23,641 nt of DNA from NCBI GenBank assembly GCA_015499985.1, contig JAAAUF010000661.1, positions 1 to 23,641 of the forward strand. Reading direction: 5' to 3'. Below, one piece after another: positions 1 to 9,718 of the stretch. A program made the translations under genes and the position numbers. Every line of letters begins with the position of its first letter. Position 1 is the stretch's first letter. The notes below the pieces were generated by a model. The model was not told the origin of the DNA. It did no database searches and was given only the letters and a program-made list of their open reading frames with translations. The DNA comes from Haplosporangium gracile (taxonomy: Eukaryota; Mortierellomycota; Mortierellomycetes; Mortierellales; Mortierellaceae).

Positions 1-789
1 TTTTTTTTATTGTGATTCTGTACTACACCCGCAATCCCCTCTACTTATTTTATCCCGCCTAATAAACGCCACCCAAACACGAAAATCAAAACAAACACAA
101 AGTTGAAAAATGATCTATCCCAAAAAGTGCGAAAACGCGGATCGTCAACTTATCACATAGCAAACCATCAACAAAAACCTTTGGTTGGGGCTTTCTTTTT
201 ATCTTTTTTATTCGCAATTCATACTTCTAAAAAAAACAACCACGAAGCAAAGGAAAGGGAAGAGGAAAAGGAAGGTAAGGGGAGGGGATTTCGCACGACT
301 CTGCTGATCATATTCAAGTGTTATCACAAGAATAGACACGATACACCCCCCAAATCGGCTAGACCTGAAGGGCGACAAGAGCAAGGTGCGCAGAGTTAGT
401 AAGACCCCGCTTTTTTACTTTCTTCGGTGTTTTTCCCATACAATTGCACATTGATATCGTACAATTGATTGAATAGACGCCGGTGTGTGTGTGTTTGTGG
501 GAAAGAAGGGAAGGGGAAGGGAAGGGGAAGGGAGGGAGGCGAGGAGAAATAGGAAGGTAGACATAAATTCATCATATACAAAGGTGGATGCGGGGACTAG
601 TGTTCAACTGTTCAGTTTTTTTAATCAACATTTTCATAGACAATGTGGGATAGTGGAATAGGGCGGGTGGAAAAAGGAAGGTGAGATACTTGCAAAGGAA
701 AGTGGATGTTGTTGTTGTGGAAGTTGGTGAGAGGGATAAAGAAATCATAAGAAAATTTTTCGCGGCTTTTTATCGTTTCGCGACGAAAA
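1..789. other. Left flank, no supported gene
   Basis: Begins with an eight-base T run. I see no convincing gene. Short open frames on both strands are low in complexity and carry no recognisable domain. Notable content is a purine-rich stretch at 240-290, a (GT)n run near 483-496 and the G-run tract at 508-539. Possibly a gene 3' flank or transposon-flanking spacer. Confidence 0.5.
508..539 (+). repeat. Purine tract with six closely spaced G runs
   Basis: Six runs of three or four G (508-510, 513-516, 519-521, 524-527, 530-532, 534-536) are separated by only one or two bases, mostly A. This fits the usual intramolecular G-quadruplex pattern and is also a near-mirror homopurine tract able to form triplex DNA. 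It directly follows a short GT repeat. The pattern is read from the sequence; any function is unknown. Confidence 0.7.
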
Positions 790-1729
790 AAAGAGTAGAG
801 GACATTGGACGCTGAAAATACGTCTCCGAAGACAAATTCTAAGCACTTGCTGCCTCTTATCCTCACTAATGCACATCAATTCCGCCACCCAACTCGCACG
901 CTCTATATCCCAAACGTGCCTGTCATATCGATTGTTGCTTCCAGAATAGAACTCCAGCAAACGTGTCTCGACTGGCTCGAACTCCTTGATGTAATTGACG
1001 ACACTCGCCTCTTGTCCTTTGAGAGAAGGCAATCTGGTCTCAATGTCAAGGACTGACCGTCCTCACCATCCGAAATCGCCTTCTTTTCGCTCTCCAACCA
1101 TTTCCGGAACCGAAAGTTGGGCTGGTAGACCGCTTTGTTCTTGACGGCGAGATTATAGAATACTGGCCTTGGCAATATCCTGGACGCACTCATTTTTAAT
1201 TCCTATGCTGTGGTGGGGAGAGATGAATCTTGAACAACGGCTCCGACTGCTGGCTGTTGGTTGGTGACAATGACGCCTTCCATAGGCAAGTCGTTCTTAA
1301 CAGGTTCCTTGCCTTTGGACTTGGTTAACAACTCGGCGGGTAGATGCGCCAACGCTCTAAAGATGCAAGCCTGTCCACCGTCCAAGATCAGGGTCCTGAT
1401 GTCCTCGATATTTTTCCGGGCCAGCATTGCTCAGTGTCCTCCTTGCTGGTGATAACATTCCGGAACTTCTGGAGGTAGTAGTCTGCACCTCCCACCATGG
1501 ATGTCAATCTCTCCGGCAGACGGTCCTCTGGCAGACGCCGATAACGGACATCCTGCAGTTCCCGCGGCTTAAAGGCGAGAAGCTGTACATGGAAGCCGTC
1601 CGTTTTGATAGAGCCCCTCTGCCACGTTTTGGCCCCGGTTAGCCAGGTTTCTCTCATAAACACATTACAACCCTTGTAATTAAACGCGACATTCATTCCA
1701 GATTCAGCACGTGACCCGCCACCAACCAA
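790..1729 (-). pseudogene. Decayed Fanzor-like (eukaryotic TnpB-like) RuvC nuclease relic
   Basis: Three consecutive minus-strand open segments read as one broken protein: 1729 to about 1405, then 1427 to about 1065, then 1032 to about 790. The first and second are joined by a one-base loss in an A run near 1405 (CWPGK continues as NIEDIRTL only in the shifted frame). Within the second, an in-frame TAG at 1203-1205 sits before ELKMSASRIL and probably replaced a Gln codon. A further frameshift lies near 1060, before DIETRLPSLKGQ. Segments such as LILDGGQACI (resembling a RuvC-I strand with its Asp), FYNLAVKNKAVYQP, FRKWLESEKK and FYSGSNNRYDRHVWD match my memory of a multicopy Mucoromycota family that ends in a CPxC zinc ribbon and an HRD...N RuvC-III motif, the TnpB/Fanzor hallmark. 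That C-terminal part is not recognisable here, nor is the N-terminus. The lesions are seen directly; the family is inferred and another transposase is possible. Confidence 0.6.
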
Positions 1730-1775
1730 CGCAACTGGAACCCTAGCTGTACTTCTATGGATGTTCGTTTACTCC

Positions 1776-2040
1776 TGTTGGTATCCGTGAGATCTAGGCC
1801 GGTACCTACAAAGGGCTATTTGTCTAAAGCTCTTGTCAACAAGCTCTTTGCCTTCTGTCTTATCTTCCACAATGCCCATTAGCCTCTGCCATTCATTGTT
1901 GCCATTTACATTCTTCATTCTAGATTCCAATCACATTCTAGACCCTGCCCAGTCCTTTTCTTGTTCATTCCGTCCTTAGTATAAATAGTCCCTCTGTCTT
2001 CTTGTTCTTGTTCCTCAGTTTGCAATAACTTACTTCCCCC
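1776..2040 (+). mobile_element. Possible solo LTR or transposon promoter fragment
   Basis: Starts with TGTTGG at 1776, runs through A/T- and C/T-rich sequence to a clear TATAAATAG at 1980-1988, and continues into a T/C-rich stretch ending near TTGCAATAAC (2020-2029). This order resembles a U3-R-U5 layout. I could not find a matching target-site duplication or a convincing CA end, and no gag or pol remnant is present. It could instead be an ordinary promoter whose gene is lost. Confidence 0.3.
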
Positions 2041-2148
2041 ACCTGTCTCCTAGTCCTCCCTGCACACTCATTTTTCTGCCTTCATAAAAAACAATAATAA
2101 TATCAAAAACATATTCCACCTGTTAAAGATTTGCTTTGCTCATCGCAT

Positions 2149-2995
2149 ACAGTTTGTACCCATGCATGTTTGTTTGCGGGATTTTAAAAAGGCGAAGGTC
2201 CTTGCGAAGTGTGGGAAAATATTTAATGAGAAGTAAGAGTGTGTTTTTCTTTATTTCGCACTACAGAGCAGATAATTGACAGTATCAGCTCGTGTGGCGT
2301 TGTTTGATTGAGCGTTTCCTCATTAAATAAAAAGGGATAAATAAAATAAACCCGTACCACAACATCCTTGTTCTCACCGGAAACTCATACCGACAACTGT
2401 CACGCACAACTACAGCAGTAGGTGCATACCGCTCAAAAAGATGTACCAACAAATGGAAACTCAAACAACACAAGCATAAAGAGCGGTTGCTTTCGTTGCA
2501 CCTTGTTCAATTTGTGACTATACATATTTGTTTCCGGGATTTTAGGAAGGCGAAAGAAATTGTCTTTACCTGCAAGCCACGCCGACAGTGTTCTAGCGCA
2601 ACCAAGGCGCCTACCACTTAGAAAGATGCAGGCTAGTGAAACATCACAATGAAAGTGGTTGTTTCCAGTAAACCTTGTACAGTTTGTACTCATGCATGTT
2701 TGTTTGCGGGATTTTATGAGAGAGAAGACTCACTTTCTCACATGAACTCAGGCTGACAATCACCTTGCACTGCACAATGACAGGATTACATATGTATCCG
2801 CTATTTAGAAAGATATGCCGATTGGTAGAAATTCAATCAACACAAGCACAAAGAGCGACTGCTTTTGGCGAAGCTTGTACTGTACAGTTTGTACCCATAC
2901 ATGTTTGTTGCGGGATAAAAGATTTTCTTCGTTTCAAGTCAACATGCCTGTCGCAGTGTATACGCTATAAGGCATATAAAAGACATTGGCATCGA
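2149..2995. repeat. Degenerate tandem array, roughly 170-360 bp units, CATGCATG core
   Basis: A core of the form GTTTGTACYCATGCATG followed by TTTGTTTGCGGGATTTT recurs at about 2151, 2511 (degraded), 2681 and 2886. Between cores a second conserved block recurs near 2427, 2607, 2795 and 2960, of the form TAYCCGCT followed by TTAGAAAGAT. A third block, CAACACAAGCAYAAAGAGCG, appears near 2466 and 2839. Core spacing is 360, 170 and 205 bp, so the units have been expanded or trimmed. The last unit carries TATAAAAG at the position of the second block. No long protein-coding frame is consistent across the units. It may be a satellite, subterminal repeats of a DNA transposon, or duplicated promoter elements. 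Confidence 0.7.
2975..2982 (+). promoter_or_regulatory. TATA box in the last tandem unit
   Basis: TATAAAAG at 2975-2982 is followed by a C/T-rich stretch (2998-3055) typical of fungal transcription starts. It lies about 215 bp upstream of the ATG at 3198. The space between could contain a 5' UTR intron ending at the AG just before 3190. The motif is seen; use as a promoter is inferred. Confidence 0.4.
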
Positions 2996-3197
2996 GCATT
3001 CCTCTTACGCATCTTTTCATCCCCACAATTCACCCATTCAACTAAGCCCTTCCCAGGTGTTAATTACCAACAAGTGTAAGAGTGAACTCTTTGTTTTTAT
3101 TGCAATCATATGAGCTAGACTGATTAAAGTGAGCTGAGATTAACATCTATTGCATACTGTAATCTCCTTTTTACTGAAACTGTAAAATAGGTGACAA

Positions 3198-3473
3198 ATG
3201 CAATTGTCCTTTGCTATAGCATCCTGTCTTACCGCATGCGCGTGCGTCAATGTAGCTCCAGTTCCATCGGCTTCGGTTGCTGTCCCTGAGAATGCCACAA
3301 TTGACACCAGCCTTTTGTGGGTGTTATCATGCTCTGATGATCCGCTGGGTTGTGCGTGCTACCATGCTTGCAGCTGCTCCAGGATCGGTGGTAAGCTGCT
3401 GTGCCCGAAATATCTTCCAGACGGCACGCCAACTACAGATTGCTCCAGCTCACAAAAAACCGCCCCGTGCTGA
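3198..3473 (+). CDS. Possible small cysteine-rich secreted protein, 91 aa
   Basis: The ATG at 3198 opens a 91-residue frame. Residues 1-22 look like a secretion signal (MQLSFAIASCLTACACVNVA), with further Ala/Pro/Val-rich sequence to about residue 32. The mature part has roughly ten cysteines, in patterns such as LSCSDD, CACYHACSCS and KLLCPKYL, ending TAPC before the stop. This is the general form of fungal small secreted proteins or effectors, but I recognise no family. A second frame (3277-3525) is also open and ends with a cysteine-rich segment, DCVCENTAQC, so a frameshift or a missed intron near 3460 could join the two. A TATA box lies upstream. It may be a real gene, a broken one, or chance. 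Confidence 0.35.
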   Translation: MQLSFAIASCLTACACVNVAPVPSASVAVPENATIDTSLLWVLSCSDDPLGCACYHACSCSRIGGKLLCPKYLPDGTPTTDCSSSQKTAPC

Positions 3474-4170
3474 CTGTGTTTGTGAGAACACTGCTCAGTG
3501 CGGACCTCCCCAAAACTTATGCTGATGCTTACGCAAGTTGCGGTATTCGGGCTGTTAATCAGATGTAGCTGCAATTAATGTAGTTACCATATCAATGTGA
3601 ACATTCATTTGATTTTTTTCCTACCCTCCTCATGAAATGTTTCTACTGCGTTTTATAGAAGTTTACCGCGGCCAATGCGTAAAATGGACGAGAAAATGAG
3701 TTCACAAAAGTGAGAGTAAACGATAAAATAACACGGAAGGAGATGACAACAGTGCACGAAAGGTAGAAGGAGGTGGGAGCAGAACATGAAAAGAAGGGGG
3801 ACGAGCAGCACCGCGCGCACCAGTATATATGTATGCAGAAAAAATCCACTGTATTACAGACTGCTTCTGCGTGCGCTCGTAACAACCTTTCTGTCAGAGT
3901 TGCACTCTGATATAATGTCAACCTGACGCCACCAACCTTCGAGATCTTTCTTGCTTTTGCTTTTCATCGCCATTAATCTTCGAGACCCTTCGTTACTCAC
4001 TAAGCAAGCATTAGTATAGAAGTCTCTAGAAACCTTCAGCATTATACTATTATAAGTAGTACTCCCATCCGTAGTTTAGTTCATTAGCTTAAGCTAGCTC
4101 AACCGAGTTCATAGCTCGCTTCATTAAACACACGATCAACCACACTATCAACTACCCGACCGCCCTCAGC
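3474..4170. other. Intergenic stretch, no supported gene
   Basis: A/T-rich with many in-frame stops. Short minus-strand frames at 3643-3921 and 3854-4042 lack domains or a promoter and look accidental. The last 130 bp (4040-4170) is rich in C/A/T with a TATA-like ATTATAAG near 4047 and resembles a promoter or leader for the broken gene that starts at 4171. Confidence 0.5.
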
Positions 4171-4690
4171 CATGTTACACTTTCCAACAAGGAAACGTCG
4201 ATCATAATGCATCCATTCTTCCAAGGTGGGTTTTCACTATATAAGCAGGACTATACTAACGCCAATCAATCTTATTATAAACCTGAATCAAATAGCTTGC
4301 CTTTGAACTCGTCTTCAAACGGCCAAGATGCCACCATTCCCGATCTGTCATCACCCTTAAATAACAATTACTTGGCGCAACTTAAATTTTCTACTCCATC
4401 AAAGCATTGACGACGCGGTCTCGAATAATACTGAAGGAAGAAAGAGCCAACGTCAAAGAATTAAAAGCAACATCGCTATGAACGCTTGGCTACCGCAAGC
4501 CAGTTATTATCGTATCTCCGCATGAGATCATCGAAACGATGCCGACATGCATCAAAGACAATCTGAGAGGGTATCTGAGTACCCACAGGTTCGATCCGGG
4601 TCTTTAACTGGTCGATAAACACTCGCATGGAGGTTTCGAAGGTCCCCTGCTGCGTGTTCCTTGTTACGACCTTACTTGTATTTCAACTTG
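4171..4690 (+). pseudogene. Multiply disrupted gene remnant of unidentified family
   Basis: The ATG at 4171 begins MLHFPTRKRRS, meets an in-frame TAA at 4204-4206, and continues in the same frame as MHPFFQGGFSLYKQDY up to about 4405. An apparent one-base insertion in an A triplet there moves the reading to SIDDAVSNNTEG. A later frame carries SPHEIIETMPTCIKDNLRG and LSTHRFDPGL, ending in TAA at 4604-4606, and then GGFEGPLLRVPCYDLT. At least two stops and two frameshifts interrupt otherwise protein-like sequence. The basic KRxRRS start followed by a Ser/Asn-rich stretch recalls the N-terminus of large multicopy Mortierella proteins of NACHT or repeat type. That is a weak, memory-based suggestion and no domain confirms it. 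Read as a dead copy of a dispersed family. Confidence 0.5.
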
Positions 4691-5257
4691 AGAAGGTCAG
4701 GGCTAAAAAAAAAGAAGCTGCAGGAAAAGTCAGGGAGAGTGGCCGAGTAGCTTCTTTCAGAGAGCGAGTGAAATCAGAATGGTTTCTTTGCTAATGATGA
4801 TGGGCAATGAGGCGAAATCTAAAAAGAAGAAAGTGCACTCTTCTCTACTTTCAAAGCACGATTGGAGGGCTTGAGCGTACTCTTCTTGAGATGAAGGGCT
4901 TGAACACTGTCAAAACAGGTCGAACTTGCCAGTGAATAAATTGATCCTGTCAAATGAGCTCGTGTAAAATTGAGCTTGAAGATTTTTTCAAATTAGGAAT
5001 AATTTTGTTAGACTGCTAATTTCGTCTCTTTCAGAGAATGGGGTTAGGCGCCCATTGTTCTGTAATCGCTTTAAAGAAAAATATTTTTTTTATTTTTGGT
5101 TGGTTTGGTGGCAAATTTGTCCAAGCCTACACTTCTCAAACTGTGAAAAGAGGAAAGCAAAAGGGGAAAAATAATAGTGATAAAAAGCAAGAGCAGCGAG
5201 CGAAGAGGAGGAGCAAATAACACAAGCGGAGGATAATATGAAAAAATAAAAGAAAGA
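4691..5257. other. Spacer downstream of kinesin
   Basis: No supported gene. The left part may be further decayed sequence of the 4171-4690 remnant. TTTATT at 5089-5094 reads AATAAA on the minus strand about 165 nt past the kinesin stop and could be its polyadenylation signal. The plus-strand frame at 5038-5220 is Lys-rich low complexity and probably accidental. Confidence 0.4.
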
Positions 5258-8200
5258 TTACACGCCGTTCCTGCTCCATCCAGCGAGCCAACTTGTCCTG
5301 CGATCGGGCAATTGTCCCTTAGTGGGCGAGCTAGGCGAGTAGTTCTCCTCACCAGGGGCAGCACTACAATAGCACAAAAAGAAAAAAAAATCGGATGTGA
5401 GCACACTTGCAATGAACAGCATCATACTATTAACCACAATCTTCGTGAGGATATCACGTACTTGTTGTTGTCAATGGTGGGGACTCCGCCACGGAGAGGC
5501 TTAGCGATCCTTCCAAAGTTGAGCGCATTATTGGCTGATTTTTGGGCTAAATGTGAACAAAAGAAAGTGGGTGACAGGAAGCATGAGTACGCACAGTCAG
5601 GGCACAGCAACCTCACAGCATTAATTTCCAGCAGCAAGAAATGTTTGATGTAGAATCTATAACTTACAGCGAGCCTGCTCAAGGCGGTCACGGACAGCCT
5701 GCAACTGGGTCTCGAACCTAGTTCGCAATAGTAAACGAATTCACATTTGTTAGCATCGGTCAATCAAATTACCGTCACGAACATCTACCCAATAACAGAG
5801 CGTCAACTTACTTATGGTTCTGGCTGGTCAGGTTCTCCTGGGCAACCTGCAAGAGGCTCTCCAAGCTCTGGATACGCTCGTTACGGGCAACAAGCTTGCG
5901 CTCAGAGATCGCCACCTCCTTCTTGAGCGCAGAGTTCTGCTCAACAAGCTGCTTCTGGACCAAAGTCAACTGCTCCAAGTTGCGCTCGAGGAAAGCCATC
6001 TTCTTCTGCTGGGCCTTGTTGTTGCTATTGCGGAGGACATTGTTGTATTGCTCACGCGTCTCGTCCAACGAAATTTCCAACTCAACAACCTTCTCGCACC
6101 GGTTCTGAAGATCGCGCATCAAAGCCTTCTTCATCACGTCAAAGTCGGCCAACTGCTGAGCCATCGTCTTGCGGATGCGCTCCATATCACGCTCACGCTC
6201 CGTCATGTCCTTGCCCTCCCAAAGTCCGCTGCTGGAGTGGTTGCTCTGGCGCTCGATCTGCTCCTTGAGTTCCTCGTTGCCGCGTCTAAGCTCAGTCACG
6301 TTGATGCTCAGCTTCTGGATGTCCTCGTTGCGGCGGGCAACCTCTTGCTTAAGATCCTCAATCTCCTGCTGTGCCTGGTCCCTCTTGGCTGCGTACTGGG
6401 CCTCGACCTTGGTTCTCAGCTCAGAGATGGTCTCCAACACATCAATCGACGAGTTGGCTTCTTCATCCGCAATGGTCTTGTCCAGTAACTCCTCATACTC
6501 GAGCTCGGCAGCCTGCAAGCGCATCTCAAGGGTATCCCTCTTCTGCGTCAGCGAGGCGTTTTCGTTGTTAAGCTCAGAAATGGTCTGCTCGTGCTGCTCA
6601 ATGATGGTCCTTGACTGAGCAATTTCCTTGCGAATGGCGATCGTCTCTTCGACAGAGAGTCCAGTGGGCGACTCAAACTTGAAAAGAGTTTCGCGCAACT
6701 GTGCCTCCTTGGCCGAGATCTCACCAGAGGGGTCAAGATCTGCCATCATCTGGGCCATCTTCTCAATCTTCTTCTTCTCCTTGTCACCCTCGCTCGAATC
6801 CTTCTGGGCAAGGCGCATTTCCATCAACGCCTTCTTGAGCTCCTCTAACTCCTTCGACAGCTCCTGATTAACCTCACGCAGACTGTCGACGGTAATGGCG
6901 CCCTCCTTGTTCTCGTACGAGACCTTCTCCAACTGCAGCTTCAAGTCACTCAATTCAAAAGCGGCACTGGAAGAATCTTGTTCCTTGAGGTAGGTGAGCT
7001 CCTCCTTCATCGAATCCAGCAACTGCTGCTGAGACAACAGCTCAGCCTCCTTCTCGGCAATCTGATCGGTCAGCTCATTCTCGCGCTTCAAGAATTCTTC
7101 TCTTTCATCAAGCTCCAGGACGATGGCGGGAGTCGATGGCCGGGATGTGTCCTGCTGAGTCATGTATCCGGGCACACTTGAGAGTGGTGCCGATCCACCG
7201 CCGGCTTGAATCTTCTCCATACTGGCCCACTCCAGTTTAGGGACTGCGCCACCTTGACGCCAGATGCCAACCTCCCCTTCCAAAGCAGCAATGTACTGGG
7301 TATAGGTAATCGCCTCGGAACGGACCTTCTTGAGGAGCAGCTTGAGTTCGGCCGCACTGAGTTCCTGGTTAATCTTGGCCTTGTTCTTGATACTCTTGGC
7401 TCTTGTACCGAATCGAAGAGTACCAACGGTTTCGGCATCGTTATAGGAAGAGGGCGAACAGTTGATAATGAGTGTCGTCCTCGAGTTTCCTCCCAACGAC
7501 TCTTGCAAGATTCTGGTCAATTTACTGTCACGGTATGGGACGTGAGTGGACTAGAGAGAGAGAGAGAGAGAGGGTAGAGATGTATGAATAATGGTATAAA
7601 GTGTTAATTTGTATTTTCTCATATTCCGTCCTCCTGCAGGACATAAACGATAAAAATCCCCTTTGAATACTCAACAGCCAGCAAAATATACGTACTTTTC
7701 CATCGGTAAGTGCATTGATGACCATTCCGAGGGCGGACAGAGATTTGTTAATCTTCTTGGCTTCCTCCAAAGTCTGACCAGACGCTCCTGTCTTGCCAAC
7801 CTTTTCCGAACCAGCCAAATCAACCAAGTAGAGTTTACCACTCTTAACACTTCCGTCCACCAAGTTCTTTTGTGAGATTGTTACGACAAAAATGGAGTGC
7901 GAACGAGAACTCTCGGCGTTCATGTCTATTGCGAAATCCAATAAAAAGCAATGATGAGCAACTGCGTTTGTTGGTTTAGCGTATTCTTCAACATGATAAA
8001 TAGGCGACTTACTGGTATAGGCAACCATTCTGCTGTTTCCTCCGCGACGCATGACCTCGTGAATTTCCGAGATGGAACTGACATAGACCTCGAAAAGCCC
8101 CTTGACATAGACACCTCGATTCTTCTCCTCGTGAATTGGCAGGTTATCATTTACGGCTGCGTGTCAAATGGAAGGAATGTAGGGGTTAGCAGCAAATATA

Positions 8201-9718
8201 ATGCAGAGAAAGCATTAGAAGATACATCTCAATCGTGCTTCCATGAGAAGCTTGACCTTGTGTGTTTAGATTTTTCCTAAGCTCTCTCAAAAAAATGCAC
8301 TTACGGTTCAACAAATCACGAATCTTTTCCATGTAAATTTCCATGTATGACACTTTGACGGTGTACTCCATAGTCGAAGGCGAGGCGAGAATGCTGGCAA
8401 AGATCTGATCCACAATGCGGGGAATGATGCCCTTGGTAGCTTCATCATCAATGGAAGGTCCCTAGAATAGTGATGAAGATCATATAGAATGAGAATTCGT
8501 TTGCCTAGTGTCTATTTTGCCATAATTTGATGTGTTTAGAGAAATTGAGGATCCATCTGCTTACCATCATTGTGAAAGTCTTTCCGGATCCTGTCTGACC
8601 ATAGGCAAAAACGGTGCCGTTGTATCCATTGATGACATCTGATTACCATGCAATTGATGTTAGCATTAATTCTTTCAACGTATGTGACACCATGAAAACA
8701 TGGTGGATGCGGATAATAACTGCCTTACCGTCGACGATTGTGCTGATAGAGTAGTCAAAAACATCCTTTTGCTTGGAATCAGAGGGGAAGACTCTGTCAA
8801 AGGTGAATGTTCCTGGATATTCTTTGCTCTAATGTCAGAAAAAATGCGTCATGTGAATCGCAACAACGACCGCAAAAAGTTAGCAAAAAAAATATTAATA
8901 AAAAAACACCCCGTAGCCACGAGAGATAACACGAGGGTCGCCCTGGGTCCTTCCCTTGAGGTCCGGAAGACGTGCTTGTTGGCTTTATTTTGTTCTGTCT
9001 CCTTGAGATGGTCTCCTGGGATTCGTCTCCCCTTACAGCCTCGTGAAGAAAGGAACAAGCGTGTGTGCGTGTATTTGCCTGTGTTTGTATTTTCTTTTCT
9101 TGTTTTCTTTTGATCATGAAAAAAAGCAAAGAGATAGTTTCCCTCTTGAATCCCATCTCGCCGCTTCACTGGTCCTGCGGGAGTGGTTTTGCACATGCTA
9201 AAATATCGCTATCATGCCATCCATGTTCCCGAGTATCGCCACTTTGTTGCTGATAGTGTTGAGCTGGTTGTTTCGGGTCGAATGGTCAAGAGGTCCTGGG
9301 GTGTATATGGTTGGTATGCAGCGCTGAGAAGGTGTTCCATGGTTTCCCATTCTTTCGTCCCTCAAATAACCCCAAGGTGATAAAGACCTAGAATAGCTGA
9401 TTGCCCAATACCAACGCCTCCCACAGGTTGTTATTTCGGTTTCTTATTTGCAGCATGGCCAATCCTGCTGCAACACCCAATGGTCTTTGCCTTTCCTCCC
9501 GCCACTTTACCATCTGTGCTTTTTTTTTTTTGTTCTATCCTGTGCGCCTTAAATATGACTCCTTGTACCCTCTGTGGTTTGAAATTCAGATGATGACTTA
9601 CATCGACTTTTACGGTTTGGCCATTGTCGTCGTAGTTAATGATGGGTTGACCGCCCTCTTTGATTTCCAATGCGTTTTGAGGACGGAAACGACAGACGAC
9701 CTTGATATTGTTGGACAT
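5258..9718 (-). CDS. Kinesin-1 heavy chain (conventional kinesin), 10 exons, 933 aa
   Basis: Plus-end microtubule motor moving vesicles and organelles in hyphae. Exons by descending coordinate: 9718-9602, 8828-8729, 8638-8565, 8461-8305, 8156-8013, 7925-7696, 7550-5812, 5717-5668, 5546-5462, 5363-5258. All introns are GT-AG and the total is 2802 nt in frame. The start [13 protein letters not shown] is typical of fungal kinesin-1. Motor motifs: P-loop GQTGSGKT at 86-93, switch [11 protein letters not shown] at 198-207, switch II DLAGSE at 233-238, and [13 protein letters not shown] at 277-289. A neck and long heptad-rich stalk follow (about 330-850). The tail has GRIAKP at 882-887, the IAK autoinhibitory motif. 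Length matches fungal kinesin-1 (about 930). The last exon is the least certain, but its phase fits and it ends in a basic RRTSWL segment comparable to the usual tail end. Intron 1 is unusually long (773 nt). Identity is very secure. Confidence 0.95.
7553..7574. repeat. (GA)n microsatellite at a kinesin splice acceptor
   Basis: About eleven GA units on the plus strand read as (CT)n on the coding strand. They end exactly at the AG acceptor of exon 7 (7550), so the repeat is the polypyrimidine tract of that 145-nt intron. Confidence 0.85.

Noticed and set aside
2433..2693. 86-aa minus-strand frame
   Set aside because: Lies across the tandem repeat units and is not preserved in the other units.
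4585..4752. tRNA-like boxes: GGTTCGATCC near 4589 and GGCCGAGTAGC near 4741
   Set aside because: The B-box-like motif precedes the A-box-like motif, so the order is wrong, and the bases around it do not form a T-arm. They fall in the broken gene remnant and its flank.
5814..6488. 224-aa plus-strand frame, Leu-rich
   Set aside because: It is the antisense shadow of the kinesin coiled coil; heptad-rich coding strands often give Leu-rich open frames on the other strand.
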